Shown piece after piece: positions 1 to 6,999 of a DNA stretch of 14,167 bases. The notes under the pieces are model-generated. The model saw only the letters and a list, made by a program, of their open reading frames with translations, did no database searches and was not told where the DNA came from. The stretch's first letter is position 1. The number at the start of each line of letters is the position of its first letter. This stretch comes from JAWVZU01 sp033722075 (GTDB lineage Bacteria > Pseudomonadota > Gammaproteobacteria > Xanthomonadales > SZUA-38): contig JAWVZU010000075.1 in NCBI GenBank assembly GCA_033722075.1, positions 1 to 14,167 on the forward strand, read 5' to 3'. Made by a program: the position numbers and the translations under genes.

Positions 1-1
1 G

Positions 2-268
2 AATTTCCTGATCCTGCGCAATCACGGGCTGCTGACCTGCGCGCCCAAGATCGCGGACGCCTTTCTATTCATGTATGTCCTGGAATCGGCCTGCCGGATC
101 CAGATCCGGGCGATGAGCGGGAACGCCTCGCTCATCCCCGTCCCCAAACCGATCCAGGACGGGATCCAGGCCCAGGCCGACCAGGTAACGCAGAACCTCG
201 GCGGCGAACTCGCCTGGCCCGGTCTCCTGCGCAAGCTCGACCGGGTCGATCCCTCTTTCCGGGACTGA
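2..268 (+). CDS. Class II aldolase/adducin-family protein, C-terminal part (5' end outside window)
   Basis: Open reading frame that runs in from the left edge and ends at TGA 266-268, so 88 residues of the C-terminal part are visible. The segment begins NFLILRNHGLLTC, which matches the strand carrying the last zinc-binding histidine of class II aldolases (the RNHG motif), and continues with a helix like the family's DAFLFMYVLESACRIQ. The tail ELAWPGLLRKLDRVDPSFRD resembles the C-terminal extension of the stand-alone class II aldolase/adducin proteins found next to metabolic genes in proteobacteria. Members of the superfamily (FucA, AraD and relatives) do zinc-dependent aldol cleavage or epimerisation of sugar phosphates in the cytoplasm. 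Many stand-alone members have no assigned substrate, so none is given here. The N-terminal half with the other two zinc histidines is not in the window. Confidence 0.85.
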   Translation, partial: NFLILRNHGLLTCAPKIADAFLFMYVLESACRIQIRAMSGNASLIPVPKPIQDGIQAQADQVTQNLGGELAWPGLLRKLDRVDPSFRD

Positions 269-297
269 AGCTTTCCGCTTCGCGGACCAGAGCCTTC

Positions 298-455
298 ACC
301 ATGAAGCCGTGAAGTAGGACGAAGCCATGAAGGAAAGGCAGAAATGGGGTCCGGCGTTCGCCGGCTCAGAGCGGAAGTCTTTTGAGCGACAGCGGCGCTG
401 TCGACCCCCTATTTGTTCTCTTCATGGCTTCGTAACCTCTTCACGAATTCATGGT
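298..455. repeat. 158-bp imperfect inverted-repeat element, MITE-like
   Basis: The arms 298-351 and 403-455 are reverse complements over most of their length, with a few mismatches and small indels. The best block is 14 bp without mismatch, ACGAAGCCATGAAG at 319-332 and its complement at 420-433. The outer 8 bp (ACCATGAA, 298-305 and 448-455) and an inner CGTGAAG block also match. Within the left arm GAAGCC(G/A)TGAAG occurs twice, 18 bp apart (303-314 and 321-332). The centre holds two small hairpins: CCGGCG-TT-CGCCGG (351-364) and an 8-bp stem CGACAGCG/CGCTGTCG (387-403). There is no ORF of note inside and no clear target-site duplication. A 7-bp CGCGGAC match (281-287 and 462-468, inverted) could extend the element. 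It fills most of the 209-bp gap between the aldolase and GST genes. It could be a MITE, another dispersed intergenic repeat, or a long bidirectional terminator hairpin for these convergent genes. Confidence 0.7.
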
Positions 456-477
456 TACCCAGTCCGCGGAGCTTGAG

Positions 478-1149
478 TCAGAGGGCATAGTCGTAGGGAC
501 CGCCCCGTTCGAGAGCCCGCTGATAGGCCTCGCGGGCCTGCGCCTTCTCGACGAACGACCGCAGGTGCGGGCGATTCTCGTTGCCCGGCGCCCGATCCAG
601 GCTGGCTTCCAGGGGAAAGCTCATCTGGATGTCCGCCGCGCTGAATCGTTCACCGGCGAACCACTCGTTTTCGGCGAGATGACCTTCGATGAAGTCGAGA
701 TTCTGGTGCAGGCGCGGGGTGATGAACTTGCTCTTGAAACCGGCGGACAGCAGCGCTGCGGCCGGGCGCAGGATCAGTGGGACCGGCGGCTTGGGCAGGC
801 GATCAAAGACCAGCTTGAGCAGCAGCAAGGGCATCAGCGACCCCTCCGCATAGTGTAGCCAATAGCTGCAGGCCAACCCGCCCGGCTCGGACAGGTCCGG
901 GAGCAACCGCCCGCCCCCGTGAGTGCGCGCCAGGTACTCGATGATCGCGCCGGACTCCGCAACGGTCCGGTCGCCGTCGGTGATGACCGGTGAGCGGCCA
1001 AGCGGATGGACTTCGGCCAGCTCGGGCGGCGCCAGCTGGGTCTTTCGATCGCGCTTGTAGGGACGAATCTCGTAGTCCACGCCGAGCTCTTCCAGCATCC
1101 ACAGGATCCGTTGGGAACGAGAGTTCTCCAGGTGATGAACGACAATCAT
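478..1149 (-). CDS. Glutathione S-transferase family protein
   Basis: A 223-residue protein starting MIVVHHLENSRSQRILW, the usual length for a cytosolic GST. The N-terminal thioredoxin-like domain (about 1-80) shows the active-site region NSRSQR around residue 10, the RSPVI segment with the cis-proline, and the glutathione-contacting ESGAIIEYL motif near residue 65. The rest is the helical C-terminal domain. GSTs conjugate glutathione to electrophiles or reduce peroxides in the cytoplasm; the substrate cannot be read from sequence. The ATG at 1149 is chosen over one five codons upstream because it has a GGAGG Shine-Dalgarno a few bases before it. The gene is divergent from the M20 peptidase gene with about 60 bp between starts, and convergent with the aldolase gene across the inverted-repeat element. 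Confidence 0.9.
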   Translation of the reverse strand: MIVVHHLENSRSQRILWMLEELGVDYEIRPYKRDRKTQLAPPELAEVHPLGRSPVITDGDRTVAESGAIIEYLARTHGGGRLLPDLSEPGGLACSYWLHYAEGSLMPLLLLKLVFDRLPKPPVPLILRPAAALLSAGFKSKFITPRLHQNLDFIEGHLAENEWFAGERFSAADIQMSFPLEASLDRAPGNENRPHLRSFVEKAQAREAYQRALERGGPYDYAL

Positions 1150-1176
1150 GGCGCCTCCGGGCACGCTTCAAAACGC

Positions 1177-1204
1177 TATCATGGGCCATCTGCCGTCAGG
1201 GGGG
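1177..1204 (+). promoter_or_regulatory. Putative -10 box and Shine-Dalgarno of the M20 peptidase gene
   Basis: TATCAT at 1177-1182 matches the sigma-70 -10 consensus at 5 of 6 positions, but I see no good -35 upstream. AGGGGGG at 1198-1204 is a strong ribosome binding site six bases before GTG 1211. A transcript starting near 1189 would exclude the in-frame ATGs at 1148 and 1181, which supports GTG 1211 as the start. Confidence 0.4.
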
Positions 1205-1210
1205 AAACCA

Positions 1211-2764
1211 GTGTTTCGCATCCACTATCGCATCAAGCCCGCATTTATCCGTCCCGTGGCGGGGGTTCTCCTCGGGTTCATCGGTGCGGTGGCCGCATCC
1301 GACACGACCGACGTGGCGACCGTTGCCGCATCCGTAGCGGAACACCGTGCCGCAAACGAACAGGCCATCATCGACGATTTCGTTGCGCTGCTTCGCCTGC
1401 CGAACGTTGCGACGGACAGCGAAAATATCGAGCGAAATGCCGAGTTCATCGTCAGCTATCTGGACCGGCGAGGCTTGAACCCGCGCCTGCTGCGGGTGCC
1501 GGGCTCGCCGCCGGCGGTCTACGCCGAGCGCCCCGTGGCCGGTGCGGAGCGCACGATCATGGTCTATGTCCATTACGATGGACAACCGGTCGACGCCGAG
1601 AACTGGGCCAGCGATCCGTGGCAACCGATCATGCGCGATGCGCTGGTCGAGCAGGGGGGCGTCGAGGTCCCCATGACGACTCCGTTCGACCCGACGTGGC
1701 GCATCTTTGCCCGCTCCGCCGGCGACGACAAGGCGCCGATCATCGCAATTGCCCATGCGCTCGATGCGCTGGAGGCCGTCGGGCTGGAGCCGAGGGTCAA
1801 CCTCAAGTTCTTCTTCGAGGGCGAGGAGGAAATCGGCTCGCCGCATCTGCGCGAAATGCTCGCCGCACACCGGGACCTTCTGGCCGCAGACCTGTGGCTG
1901 TTCTGCGATGGCCCGATGCATCCCACGCGTCGACCACAGCTGGCCTACGGTGTGCGCGGAGCCGCCGGATTCGATATTACGGTCTATGGACCGTCGCGCC
2001 CCTTGCATAGCGGTCATTACGGAAACTGGGCGCCCAATCCCATTGCCATGCTCACGGCGCTGCTCAGTTCCATGCGCAACGAGCAGGGCGACATTCTCAT
2101 CGAAGGATTTCACGACGAAGTGCGCGAGCCCAGCGCCCTGGAACTGGCCGCAATCGAGCGGATCCCGGCGGTCGATCTCGCCTTGCGGCAGGACCTCTCC
2201 CTGGCGCGTACGGAAGGACACGGCGAACGGATCGAGGCGGCGATCCTGCGCCCGGCGCTCAACTTCCGCGGCTTGTCTGGCGGCGGTGTCGGGGACCAGT
2301 CACGCAACATCATCATCCCGGAGGCAACCGCCTCGATCGGGATTCGCCTGGTCCCGGACCAGACCGTCGAGCACCTCCGGGGCGCCATCGAGCGGCACCT
2401 CCGGGCCCAGGGTTATCACGTGGTGGACGAGCCCGCGTCAGACGCCGTGCGGTCCCGCCATCCCAAGGTGGTCTGGCTGCGGTGGTCCGGCGGCTATCCG
2501 GCGCTCCGAACGCCGTTTGACCACCCGCTGGTCAGCGACCTGGCCGAACTGTTGAACGAATGGTCGGGCGACCAGCTGATCCAGTTGCCGACCATGGGCG
2601 GCAGCTTGCCGCTTTACCTCATCAACGAAGTCCTCGGTGCGCCGGTGGTGATCCTGCCGATCGCCAATCATGACAACAACCAGCACGGCAAGAACGAGAA
2701 CCTGCGGCTGAAGAATCTGTGGGACGCGATCGAGATCTACGCGATCGCCTTCACCGGGCTGTAA
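1211..2764 (+). CDS. Exported M20-family zinc metallopeptidase
   Basis: A 517-residue protein of the M20/M25/M40 peptidase family, closest in motif style to the carnosinase/Dug1-type dipeptidases. The GTG start is preceded by a strong AGGGGGG site. The N-terminus has basic residues, then a hydrophobic stretch (about 14-29, ending GAVAA), so a signal peptide and periplasmic location are likely. Catalytic motifs are intact: H121 and D123 in VHYDGQP, the bridging aspartate in SAGDDKAP (about D172), the base/metal glutamates in EGEEEIGS (206-207), an aspartate in LFCDGP, and a late histidine in NNQHGKNEN. The segment after FCDGP, with RPLHSGHYG, fits the lid/dimerisation domain. Such enzymes remove residues from short peptides using two zinc ions. 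It is convergent with tspO, with only 7 bp between the stops. Family is sure; the peptide substrate is unknown. Confidence 0.92.
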   Translation: MFRIHYRIKPAFIRPVAGVLLGFIGAVAASDTTDVATVAASVAEHRAANEQAIIDDFVALLRLPNVATDSENIERNAEFIVSYLDRRGLNPRLLRVPGSPPAVYAERPVAGAERTIMVYVHYDGQPVDAENWASDPWQPIMRDALVEQGGVEVPMTTPFDPTWRIFARSAGDDKAPIIAIAHALDALEAVGLEPRVNLKFFFEGEEEIGSPHLREMLAAHRDLLAADLWLFCDGPMHPTRRPQLAYGVRGAAGFDITVYGPSRPLHSGHYGNWAPNPIAMLTALLSSMRNEQGDILIEGFHDEVREPSALELAAIERIPAVDLALRQDLSLARTEGHGERIEAAILRPALNFRGLSGGGVGDQSRNIIIPEATASIGIRLVPDQTVEHLRGAIERHLRAQGYHVVDEPASDAVRSRHPKVVWLRWSGGYPALRTPFDHPLVSDLAELLNEWSGDQLIQLPTMGGSLPLYLINEVLGAPVVILPIANHDNNQHGKNENLRLKNLWDAIEIYAIAFTGL

Positions 2765-2771
2765 ATCCGGG

Positions 2772-3236
2772 TCAGTTCAAGAGCCAGATCGCGAGATTCA
2801 GGGAGCCCGCATAGGCCACCCAAAGGGCATAGGGTACGAACAGCAGAGCGGCGCTTCTCGAAATCGGATAAGCCTTTGCGATGAACACGACGATCGACCC
2901 GAGCATGGCCAGAAGGTCGACGAAAGCCAGGCCGGTCCAATGCAGGCCGAAGAAGAGCCAGGACCAGAGCGCATTGAAGCCGAGCTGGGCTGCCCACGCG
3001 AGCATCGGCGCGGCAGCCCAGGAGCGCGTACGCCGCCACACTTGCCAGCCGGCGACTCCGATACCGATGTAGAGTGCGGTCCAGACCGGGCCGAACAACC
3101 AGTTTGGCGGCGTCCAGGGCGGCTTGCTGAGGCCGGCATACCATGACCCGGGCTCGAAGACGATGCCGGTCGCAGCGGTTACCGCAACCAGGGACAGAAA
3201 GCCGGCGAGTGTTGCGATGTTCCTGATCTGCTGCAT
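2772..3236 (-). CDS. tspO: TspO/MBR-family tryptophan-rich sensory protein
   Basis: A 154-residue, tryptophan-rich membrane protein with the family's five predicted transmembrane helices. Diagnostic stretches are WYAGLSKPPWTPPNWLFGPVW (about 32-52), NALWSWLFFGLHW in the middle, and YALWVAYAGSLNLAIWLLN at the C-terminus. TspO proteins bind porphyrins and have been linked to stress responses and tetrapyrrole handling in the membrane; the role here is not shown by the neighbours. The ATG at 3236 has AGGG eight bases upstream. The gene lies 51 bp downstream of the nucleoside deaminase gene on the same strand, so the two may be co-transcribed, although no functional link is obvious. No terminator is visible in the 7 bp before the convergent peptidase gene. 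Confidence 0.93.
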   Translation of the reverse strand: MQQIRNIATLAGFLSLVAVTAATGIVFEPGSWYAGLSKPPWTPPNWLFGPVWTALYIGIGVAGWQVWRRTRSWAAAPMLAWAAQLGFNALWSWLFFGLHWTGLAFVDLLAMLGSIVVFIAKAYPISRSAALLFVPYALWVAYAGSLNLAIWLLN

Positions 3237-3287
3237 CAGCTGACCCTGCCAGCCCGCGCGTGAACGAGGCGCCGAGGCCTGCTGGTG

Positions 3288-3737
3288 CTAACGATGCTTC
3301 AGGGACCGGAAGGTCTGTAGTGCCGACTCCTCCAGTACGGGTCCGGTCACGCCGATGCCTGTTCCCCTCAGCACCGCGCCGCAGCGCAGGCTGAGCTGAC
3401 GCTGTCCCAACCTGACCAGGCGGGGGATCGATGCGCCGTAGAAAACCCGGTCGAGCCGGGCCCAGAAGATGGCGCCGGCGCACATCGGACAGGGCTCCGC
3501 CGAACAGGCGATGCTCAGGCCCGAGAGGTCTCTTCGCCCTAACGACCGTTGGGCGATTTCAATGACGTTCAACTCCGCGTGGCGGCTGGAGAGGCCGGTG
3601 GATCCCGTGCTGTTGGCGGCGGCGGCAATCTCCTCGTCGTCCAGGAAGATCACCGCTCCGAACGGACGCTCACCGGCGTCGGCTGCCTCACCGGCCAGTG
3701 CGATGGCGCGGGTAATCCAGTTTTCTTCGCTGGTCAT
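3288..3737 (-). CDS. Nucleoside deaminase, guanine-deaminase-like (CMP/dCMP deaminase fold)
   Basis: A 149-residue cytidine-deaminase-fold protein starting MTSEENWITRAIALAG. The zinc site is complete: H53 with catalytic E55 in SRHAELNVIE, and C83 and C86 in EPCPMCAGA. The RPFGAVIF segment (24-31) and the overall length resemble the bacterial guanine deaminase type (PFGAVI) more than TadA, although TadA-like tRNA or other nucleoside substrates cannot be excluded. Guanine deaminase turns guanine into xanthine in purine salvage. The frame is open for 30 more codons upstream, but that part looks like a shadow extension into the divergent promoter region, so the ATG at 3737 is preferred; its Shine-Dalgarno (AGAAAG) is weak. 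It is divergent from the metallo-hydrolase gene at 3811 and precedes tspO. Confidence 0.88.
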   Translation of the reverse strand: MTSEENWITRAIALAGEAADAGERPFGAVIFLDDEEIAAAANSTGSTGLSSRHAELNVIEIAQRSLGRRDLSGLSIACSAEPCPMCAGAIFWARLDRVFYGASIPRLVRLGQRQLSLRCGAVLRGTGIGVTGPVLEESALQTFRSLKHR

Positions 3738-3810
3738 GGATCTTTCTGCTTTCTGGCAGCGAGAGTTTCGGTGCGCTTTAATGCACACTGCGTCAACAGC
3801 GACGGGACCC

Positions 3811-4647
3811 ATGCGCCAGAGAAACATCCTGCTGCAACACTTTTCCGCGATCGTCCTGGCGGGCGCGCTGTCTGCGGCCTGGGGCCATGACCCGCAGGCG
3901 CGCTATCTGGGCAACGCAGGGGTCATGGTCAGTGCCGGTTCCGAGAAGATCGTCTTTGATGCCTTCTTCGACGTGGACTACGGGCAATACCTGCTGGTGG
4001 CCCCGGAAACCCGCGCCGCGCTGATCGCCGACCAACCGCCCTATGACGGGCTTGCTGCGGCTTTCGTCTCGCATGTCCATGGCGATCATTTCAGCACCGC
4101 CCCGATGCTGGCCTTTGTCGCGGCCAACCCGAAGGTGCGAGTGTTCGCGCCGCAGCAGGTGGTCGACGCCCTGCGCAGGGAAAGCGATGATCCGGCATTG
4201 CTGAGCCATGTCGTGGGCTTCGACCTGGAACCGGGCGATGAACCGGCAAGACTGCGTGCCGGGTCGATGGACATTGCCGCCGTTGCGATCCCCCACGCGG
4301 GCGGCCAACGGAACGCCGACATCCAAAACCTGTTTTTCGCCGTCCGCATTGCGGACCGTGCGAGCGTGCTCCACATGGGGGACGCGGGCCCGGACCCGAA
4401 CGAGTTCGAGCGCCAGCGCGCCTTCTTCGAGGCCTGGCGTTTCGATCTGATCTTCCCTCCCTACTGGTTCTTCGCGGACGAGACCGGCCGGTTCCTGCTG
4501 GCCCGTTTTTTTGCAACCGCCCAGCCCGTCGGTGTTCACGTCCCCGAGCGCGCCGGGGCAGATCCGACCGGCTGGCGCAGGGCGCTCGATGCGGACCTGT
4601 TCATCGAGCCCGGTGAAACGCGCCTTATTGGCCAGGGGGCGCCATGA
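3811..4647 (+). CDS. Exported metallo-beta-lactamase-fold hydrolase, UlaG-like
   Basis: A 278-residue protein with the signature SHVHGDHFS, giving the HxHxDH metal site at 88-93, a further histidine at 172 (IPHAGG) and an aspartate at 201 (HMGDAGPD). The compact fold with RYLGNAGVMV and KIVFDAFFD near the start fits the UlaG-like branch of the superfamily. The N-terminus MRQRNILLQHFSAIVLAGALSAAWG looks like a signal peptide, so the enzyme probably acts in the periplasm. An in-frame ATG at 3781 is possible but would place ten polar residues before the signal sequence; 3811 is preferred. The TGA overlaps the ATG of the patatin gene (ATGA), so the two are translationally coupled. Lactonase, phosphodiesterase and lipid-hydrolase activities all occur in this superfamily; none can be assigned here. 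Confidence 0.88.
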   Translation: MRQRNILLQHFSAIVLAGALSAAWGHDPQARYLGNAGVMVSAGSEKIVFDAFFDVDYGQYLLVAPETRAALIADQPPYDGLAAAFVSHVHGDHFSTAPMLAFVAANPKVRVFAPQQVVDALRRESDDPALLSHVVGFDLEPGDEPARLRAGSMDIAAVAIPHAGGQRNADIQNLFFAVRIADRASVLHMGDAGPDPNEFERQRAFFEAWRFDLIFPPYWFFADETGRFLLARFFATAQPVGVHVPERAGADPTGWRRALDADLFIEPGETRLIGQGAP

Positions 4648-5597
4648 GTCAGGAAATCTCCATCGCGCTGGTGCTCGGGAGCGGTGCAGCTCGCGGCATG
4701 GCGCACATCGGCGTCATCGACTGGCTCAACGAGCACGATATTCGTATCGAATCGATTGCCGGCTGTTCCATCGGTGCCGTGGTCGGCGGGATCTACGCCG
4801 CCGGGGCGCTGGACGATTATCGCAACTGGGTGTGTGCGCTGGACGAAATCGATGTCATCCGGATGCTGGATTTCTCGTTCGATGCGCGGGGCCTGGTCAA
4901 GGGGGAGAAGATCCTCGAGACGCTGCGCGAACTGACCGGCGACAAGGTGATCGAGGATCTGCCGATCCGGTTTACGGCGGTGGCCTCGGACATCGAGCGT
5001 GAGGAGGAAATCTGGCTCACCGAGGGTTCGCTGTTCGATGCCATTCGCGCCTCTTTCGCCATCCCCACGGTCTTCAAACCCCATCCCTATCGCAACCGCC
5101 TCCTGTTCGACGGCGGATTGCTGAATCCCCTGCCGATCGCGCCCACCTTCGGCGATCCGGTGGACTATCGGGTGGCGGTCAATCTCAACGGACCGCCATC
5201 GGCGGACTGGGACAAGCCGGTGGAGCACCGCGAGAAAGGCGACGACGAAGACGGCTACCGACAGCGCATTGCGGACTTCATTTCGCGCCTCGGGCTCAGC
5301 GACAAGCCGCGCCGGTCCGATGGCAACCTGGTGGACATTGCGCTGGCGTCACTCGACACGATGCAGGGATCGATCACCCGAATGAAGCTGGCGGCCTATC
5401 CACCGGATTGCACGATCAGCATCCCGCGCAACCGCTGTCGAGCGCATGAGTTCTACCGGGCCGAAGAGCTCATCGAATTCGGCTACGAGACTGCCGAGCG
5501 GCAGCTGAGCGACCTCTTGGCCGATCGTGAGCGCGACGGGGGATCGCGCGCCTCGCCGGTCGACAGCCACCTCCTGGATTCCAACGGGCAGGAGTAA
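4644..5597 (+). CDS. Patatin-like phospholipase (RssA-type)
   Basis: A 317-residue protein with a complete patatin domain: the oxyanion loop GSGAARG at 12-18, nucleophile Ser42 in the GxSxG elbow GCSIG (40-44), and catalytic Asp156 in DGGLLNPLP. This Ser-Asp dyad hydrolyses acyl esters of phospholipids or other lipids. The N-terminus (MSQEISIALVLGSG) begins directly with the first strand and has no signal peptide, so it is cytoplasmic, as for RssA/YchK-type proteins. The start overlaps the stop of the metallo-hydrolase gene and has GGGGG upstream. The C-terminal part (about 190-317) is charged and lacks recognisable motifs. A 78-bp gap with a possible promoter separates it from the next rightward gene. 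Confidence 0.92.
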   Translation: MSQEISIALVLGSGAARGMAHIGVIDWLNEHDIRIESIAGCSIGAVVGGIYAAGALDDYRNWVCALDEIDVIRMLDFSFDARGLVKGEKILETLRELTGDKVIEDLPIRFTAVASDIEREEEIWLTEGSLFDAIRASFAIPTVFKPHPYRNRLLFDGGLLNPLPIAPTFGDPVDYRVAVNLNGPPSADWDKPVEHREKGDDEDGYRQRIADFISRLGLSDKPRRSDGNLVDIALASLDTMQGSITRMKLAAYPPDCTISIPRNRCRAHEFYRAEELIEFGYETAERQLSDLLADRERDGGSRASPVDSHLLDSNGQE

Positions 5598-5616
5598 GCG
5601 CGGCCTGGCTCCGGGT

Positions 5617-5646
5617 TTGGGCTGCGGCCCGATCGCAGGCTACGAT
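5617..5646 (+). promoter_or_regulatory. Possible sigma-70-like promoter for the five-gene operon
   Basis: TTGGGC (5617-5622) and TACGAT (5641-5646) are separated by 18 bp in the gap between the patatin gene and the SRPBCC gene. Matches to consensus are 3/6 and 4/6, so this is only a candidate; transcription could also read through from the patatin gene. Confidence 0.3.
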
Positions 5647-5675
5647 AGGGTGCCGGTGACTCGTGGTTGAGGGGC

Positions 5676-6110
5676 ATGCGAACGGTACACGTGGAAGAAG
5701 TGGTGGGGCTGCCGATCGAGGCGGTGTTCGAGCTGCTGGCCGATCATGCCGACTACGATCGCCTGCCCGGCATCACCAAGGCGGAGTTGCTCCGCAAGGG
5801 CAAGGAAGATCGCAACGGAGTCGGCGCCCTGCGCCGGATTCATCTTGGCGATGTCGTCCTGGACGAAGAGATCGTGGCCTTTGACCCGCCCCGGCGGCTG
5901 GAGTATCGAATCGTGGCTTCACGGCCGGTCCGCGTCGATCACAAGCTCGGACGGGTGACCCTGGAACCGGTGGGGGATTCCACCCGCGTCACCTGGACCT
6001 CGACCTTTGCAGTGCGGTTTCCCCTGATCGGGTGGTTCGTGACCCGGCGCGCGGCAAAGCAGTTCGAACGTGGCTTTCACCGGGTCCTGCGGGCCCTGCC
6101 GTCCCTGTGA
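5676..6110 (+). CDS. SRPBCC-family (polyketide cyclase/START-like) protein
   Basis: A 144-residue single-domain protein with the SRPBCC pattern: an N-terminal strand MRTVHVEEVVGLPIEAVFELLADHADYDRLPGI, a middle GALRRIHLGDVVLDEEIVAFDPPRRLEYRI, the strand pair VTLEPVGDSTRVTWTSTFAV, and a long C-terminal helix AKQFERGFHRVLRAL. The fold forms a deep hydrophobic pocket for lipids or other small ligands; the ligand is unknown. The ATG at 5676 is chosen; GAGGGG lies only one base before it, and a TTG at 5667 is an alternative start. Its stop overlaps the GTG start of the histidine phosphatase gene (GTGA), so it is the first gene of a coupled run. It is unrelated in detail to the AHSA1-type SRPBCC protein at 8836. 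Confidence 0.85.
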   Translation: MRTVHVEEVVGLPIEAVFELLADHADYDRLPGITKAELLRKGKEDRNGVGALRRIHLGDVVLDEEIVAFDPPRRLEYRIVASRPVRVDHKLGRVTLEPVGDSTRVTWTSTFAVRFPLIGWFVTRRAAKQFERGFHRVLRALPSL

Positions 6111-6622
6111 GCGCGCGCCTCCTATTGCTCCTGCTGTCCCTCATGATGGGCAGTGCATCGGTTCAGGCCGAAGCCGTTTTCTTCCTGGTCCGGCATGCCG
6201 AGAAGAATCCCGAGCCGGAACACGACCCGCACCTGTCTACGGCCGGAAAAGCGCGAGCCGAGACGCTGGCCGCTCTTCTCGAGGATGCGGGCATCGGGCG
6301 GATCTTCAGCTCGGACTACAGCCGCACCCGCGAAACGGCTGCACCCCTGGCCAATCGTCTCGGCCTGGAGATCGAACCCTATGATCCCCGTCGCCTCGAA
6401 CCGTTTGCCGAGGAGCTGCTGGAAATGCAGGGCCGCGTCCTGGTCGTCGGTCACAGCAACACGACCCCGCAGCTGGTGCGCCTGCTCGGCGGCGATGCAG
6501 GGCCGCCCATAGATGAGAAGACCGAATACGACCGAATCTACGTGATTGTGGTCGACCGCGATACTACCGGTATCATGCTCCGCTATGGCCACGCAGCACA
6601 GCATCTGGAGACAGTGAAATGA
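6107..6622 (+). CDS. Exported histidine phosphatase family protein (SixA/PGAM-like)
   Basis: A 171-residue protein of the phosphoglycerate-mutase/histidine-phosphatase superfamily. The phosphate pocket is complete: R29 and H30 in FLVRHAEK (the RHG-type motif), an arginine near 73-75 in SSDYSRTRET, and H116 in VVGHSNTTP. The short length matches SixA-like phosphatases. The GTG start at 6107 gives a textbook signal peptide, SARLLLLLLSLMMGSASVQA, so the mature enzyme is probably periplasmic or lipid-facing; the frame upstream of it is only a shadow of the preceding gene. The start overlaps the previous stop (GTGA) and the stop overlaps the next ATG (ATGA). The substrate is unknown. An exported phosphatase between cytoplasmic genes is a little unusual. 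Confidence 0.88.
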   Translation: MSARLLLLLLSLMMGSASVQAEAVFFLVRHAEKNPEPEHDPHLSTAGKARAETLAALLEDAGIGRIFSSDYSRTRETAAPLANRLGLEIEPYDPRRLEPFAEELLEMQGRVLVVGHSNTTPQLVRLLGGDAGPPIDEKTEYDRIYVIVVDRDTTGIMLRYGHAAQHLETVK

Positions 6623-6996
6623 TCGGCTACGTCACCCTGGGCAGTAATGACATTCCCAAGGCCTCCGCCTTCTACGACGCGCTGCTGGGAGAGATCGGCG
6701 CCGGCCGCTTCATGGAAACTGACGGTTTCGTGGCATGGACCGTCGCGCCAAACCAGCCCGGGCTGTGCGTGACCCGCCCCTATGACGGCAATCCCGCGAG
6801 CGTCGGTAACGGCACCATGGTGGCGCTCGTGGTCGATGCGCCCGAGAAGGTGGATGCGCTGCATGCGAAAGCACTGGAGCTGGGCGCTTCCGACGAGGGC
6901 GCACCCGGCCCGCGCGGGGACGGATTCTATGCCGGCTATTTTCGCGACCTCGACGGCAACAAGCTGAACTTCTTCTGCATGACCGGGAAAGGCTGA
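6619..6996 (+). CDS. VOC (glyoxalase/bleomycin resistance) family protein
   Basis: A 125-residue protein with the paired beta-alpha-beta-beta-beta pattern of the vicinal oxygen chelate superfamily. It starts MIGYVTLGSNDIPKASAFYDALLG and ends GFYAGYFRDLDGNKLNFFC, the usual first and last motifs. The positions where catalytic members carry metal ligands look substituted: threonine or valine instead of histidine in the first strand (YVTLG) and asparagine instead of glutamate in the last (KLNFF). It may therefore bind a ligand without glyoxalase-type metal chemistry; this inference rests on reading motifs by eye. The ATG overlaps the upstream stop (ATGA), and three bases separate its stop from the DUF2855 start. 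Confidence 0.88.
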   Translation: MIGYVTLGSNDIPKASAFYDALLGEIGAGRFMETDGFVAWTVAPNQPGLCVTRPYDGNPASVGNGTMVALVVDAPEKVDALHAKALELGASDEGAPGPRGDGFYAGYFRDLDGNKLNFFCMTGKG

Positions 6997-6999
6997 ACG

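Noticed and set aside
451..858. 135-codon plus-strand frame starting in the inverted repeat
   Set aside because: Antisense to GST; no Shine-Dalgarno or family features.
1006..2010. 334-codon plus-strand frame
   Set aside because: It crosses the divergent GST/M20 boundary and has low-complexity Arg/Gly composition typical of an out-of-frame read.
1196..2221. 341-codon open frame on the minus strand
   Set aside because: It lies antisense to the M20 peptidase, whose catalytic motifs are all on the plus strand; the frame is open because of high third-position GC.
2737..3483. 248-codon minus-strand frame across tspO and the deaminase gene
   Set aside because: Arg-rich out-of-frame read spanning two well-identified genes.
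3793..4539. 248-codon minus-strand frame
   Set aside because: Antisense to the metallo-hydrolase with HVHGDH; no family features.
4536..5228. 230-codon minus-strand frame
   Set aside because: Antisense to the junction of the metallo-hydrolase and patatin genes; composition typical of a shadow.
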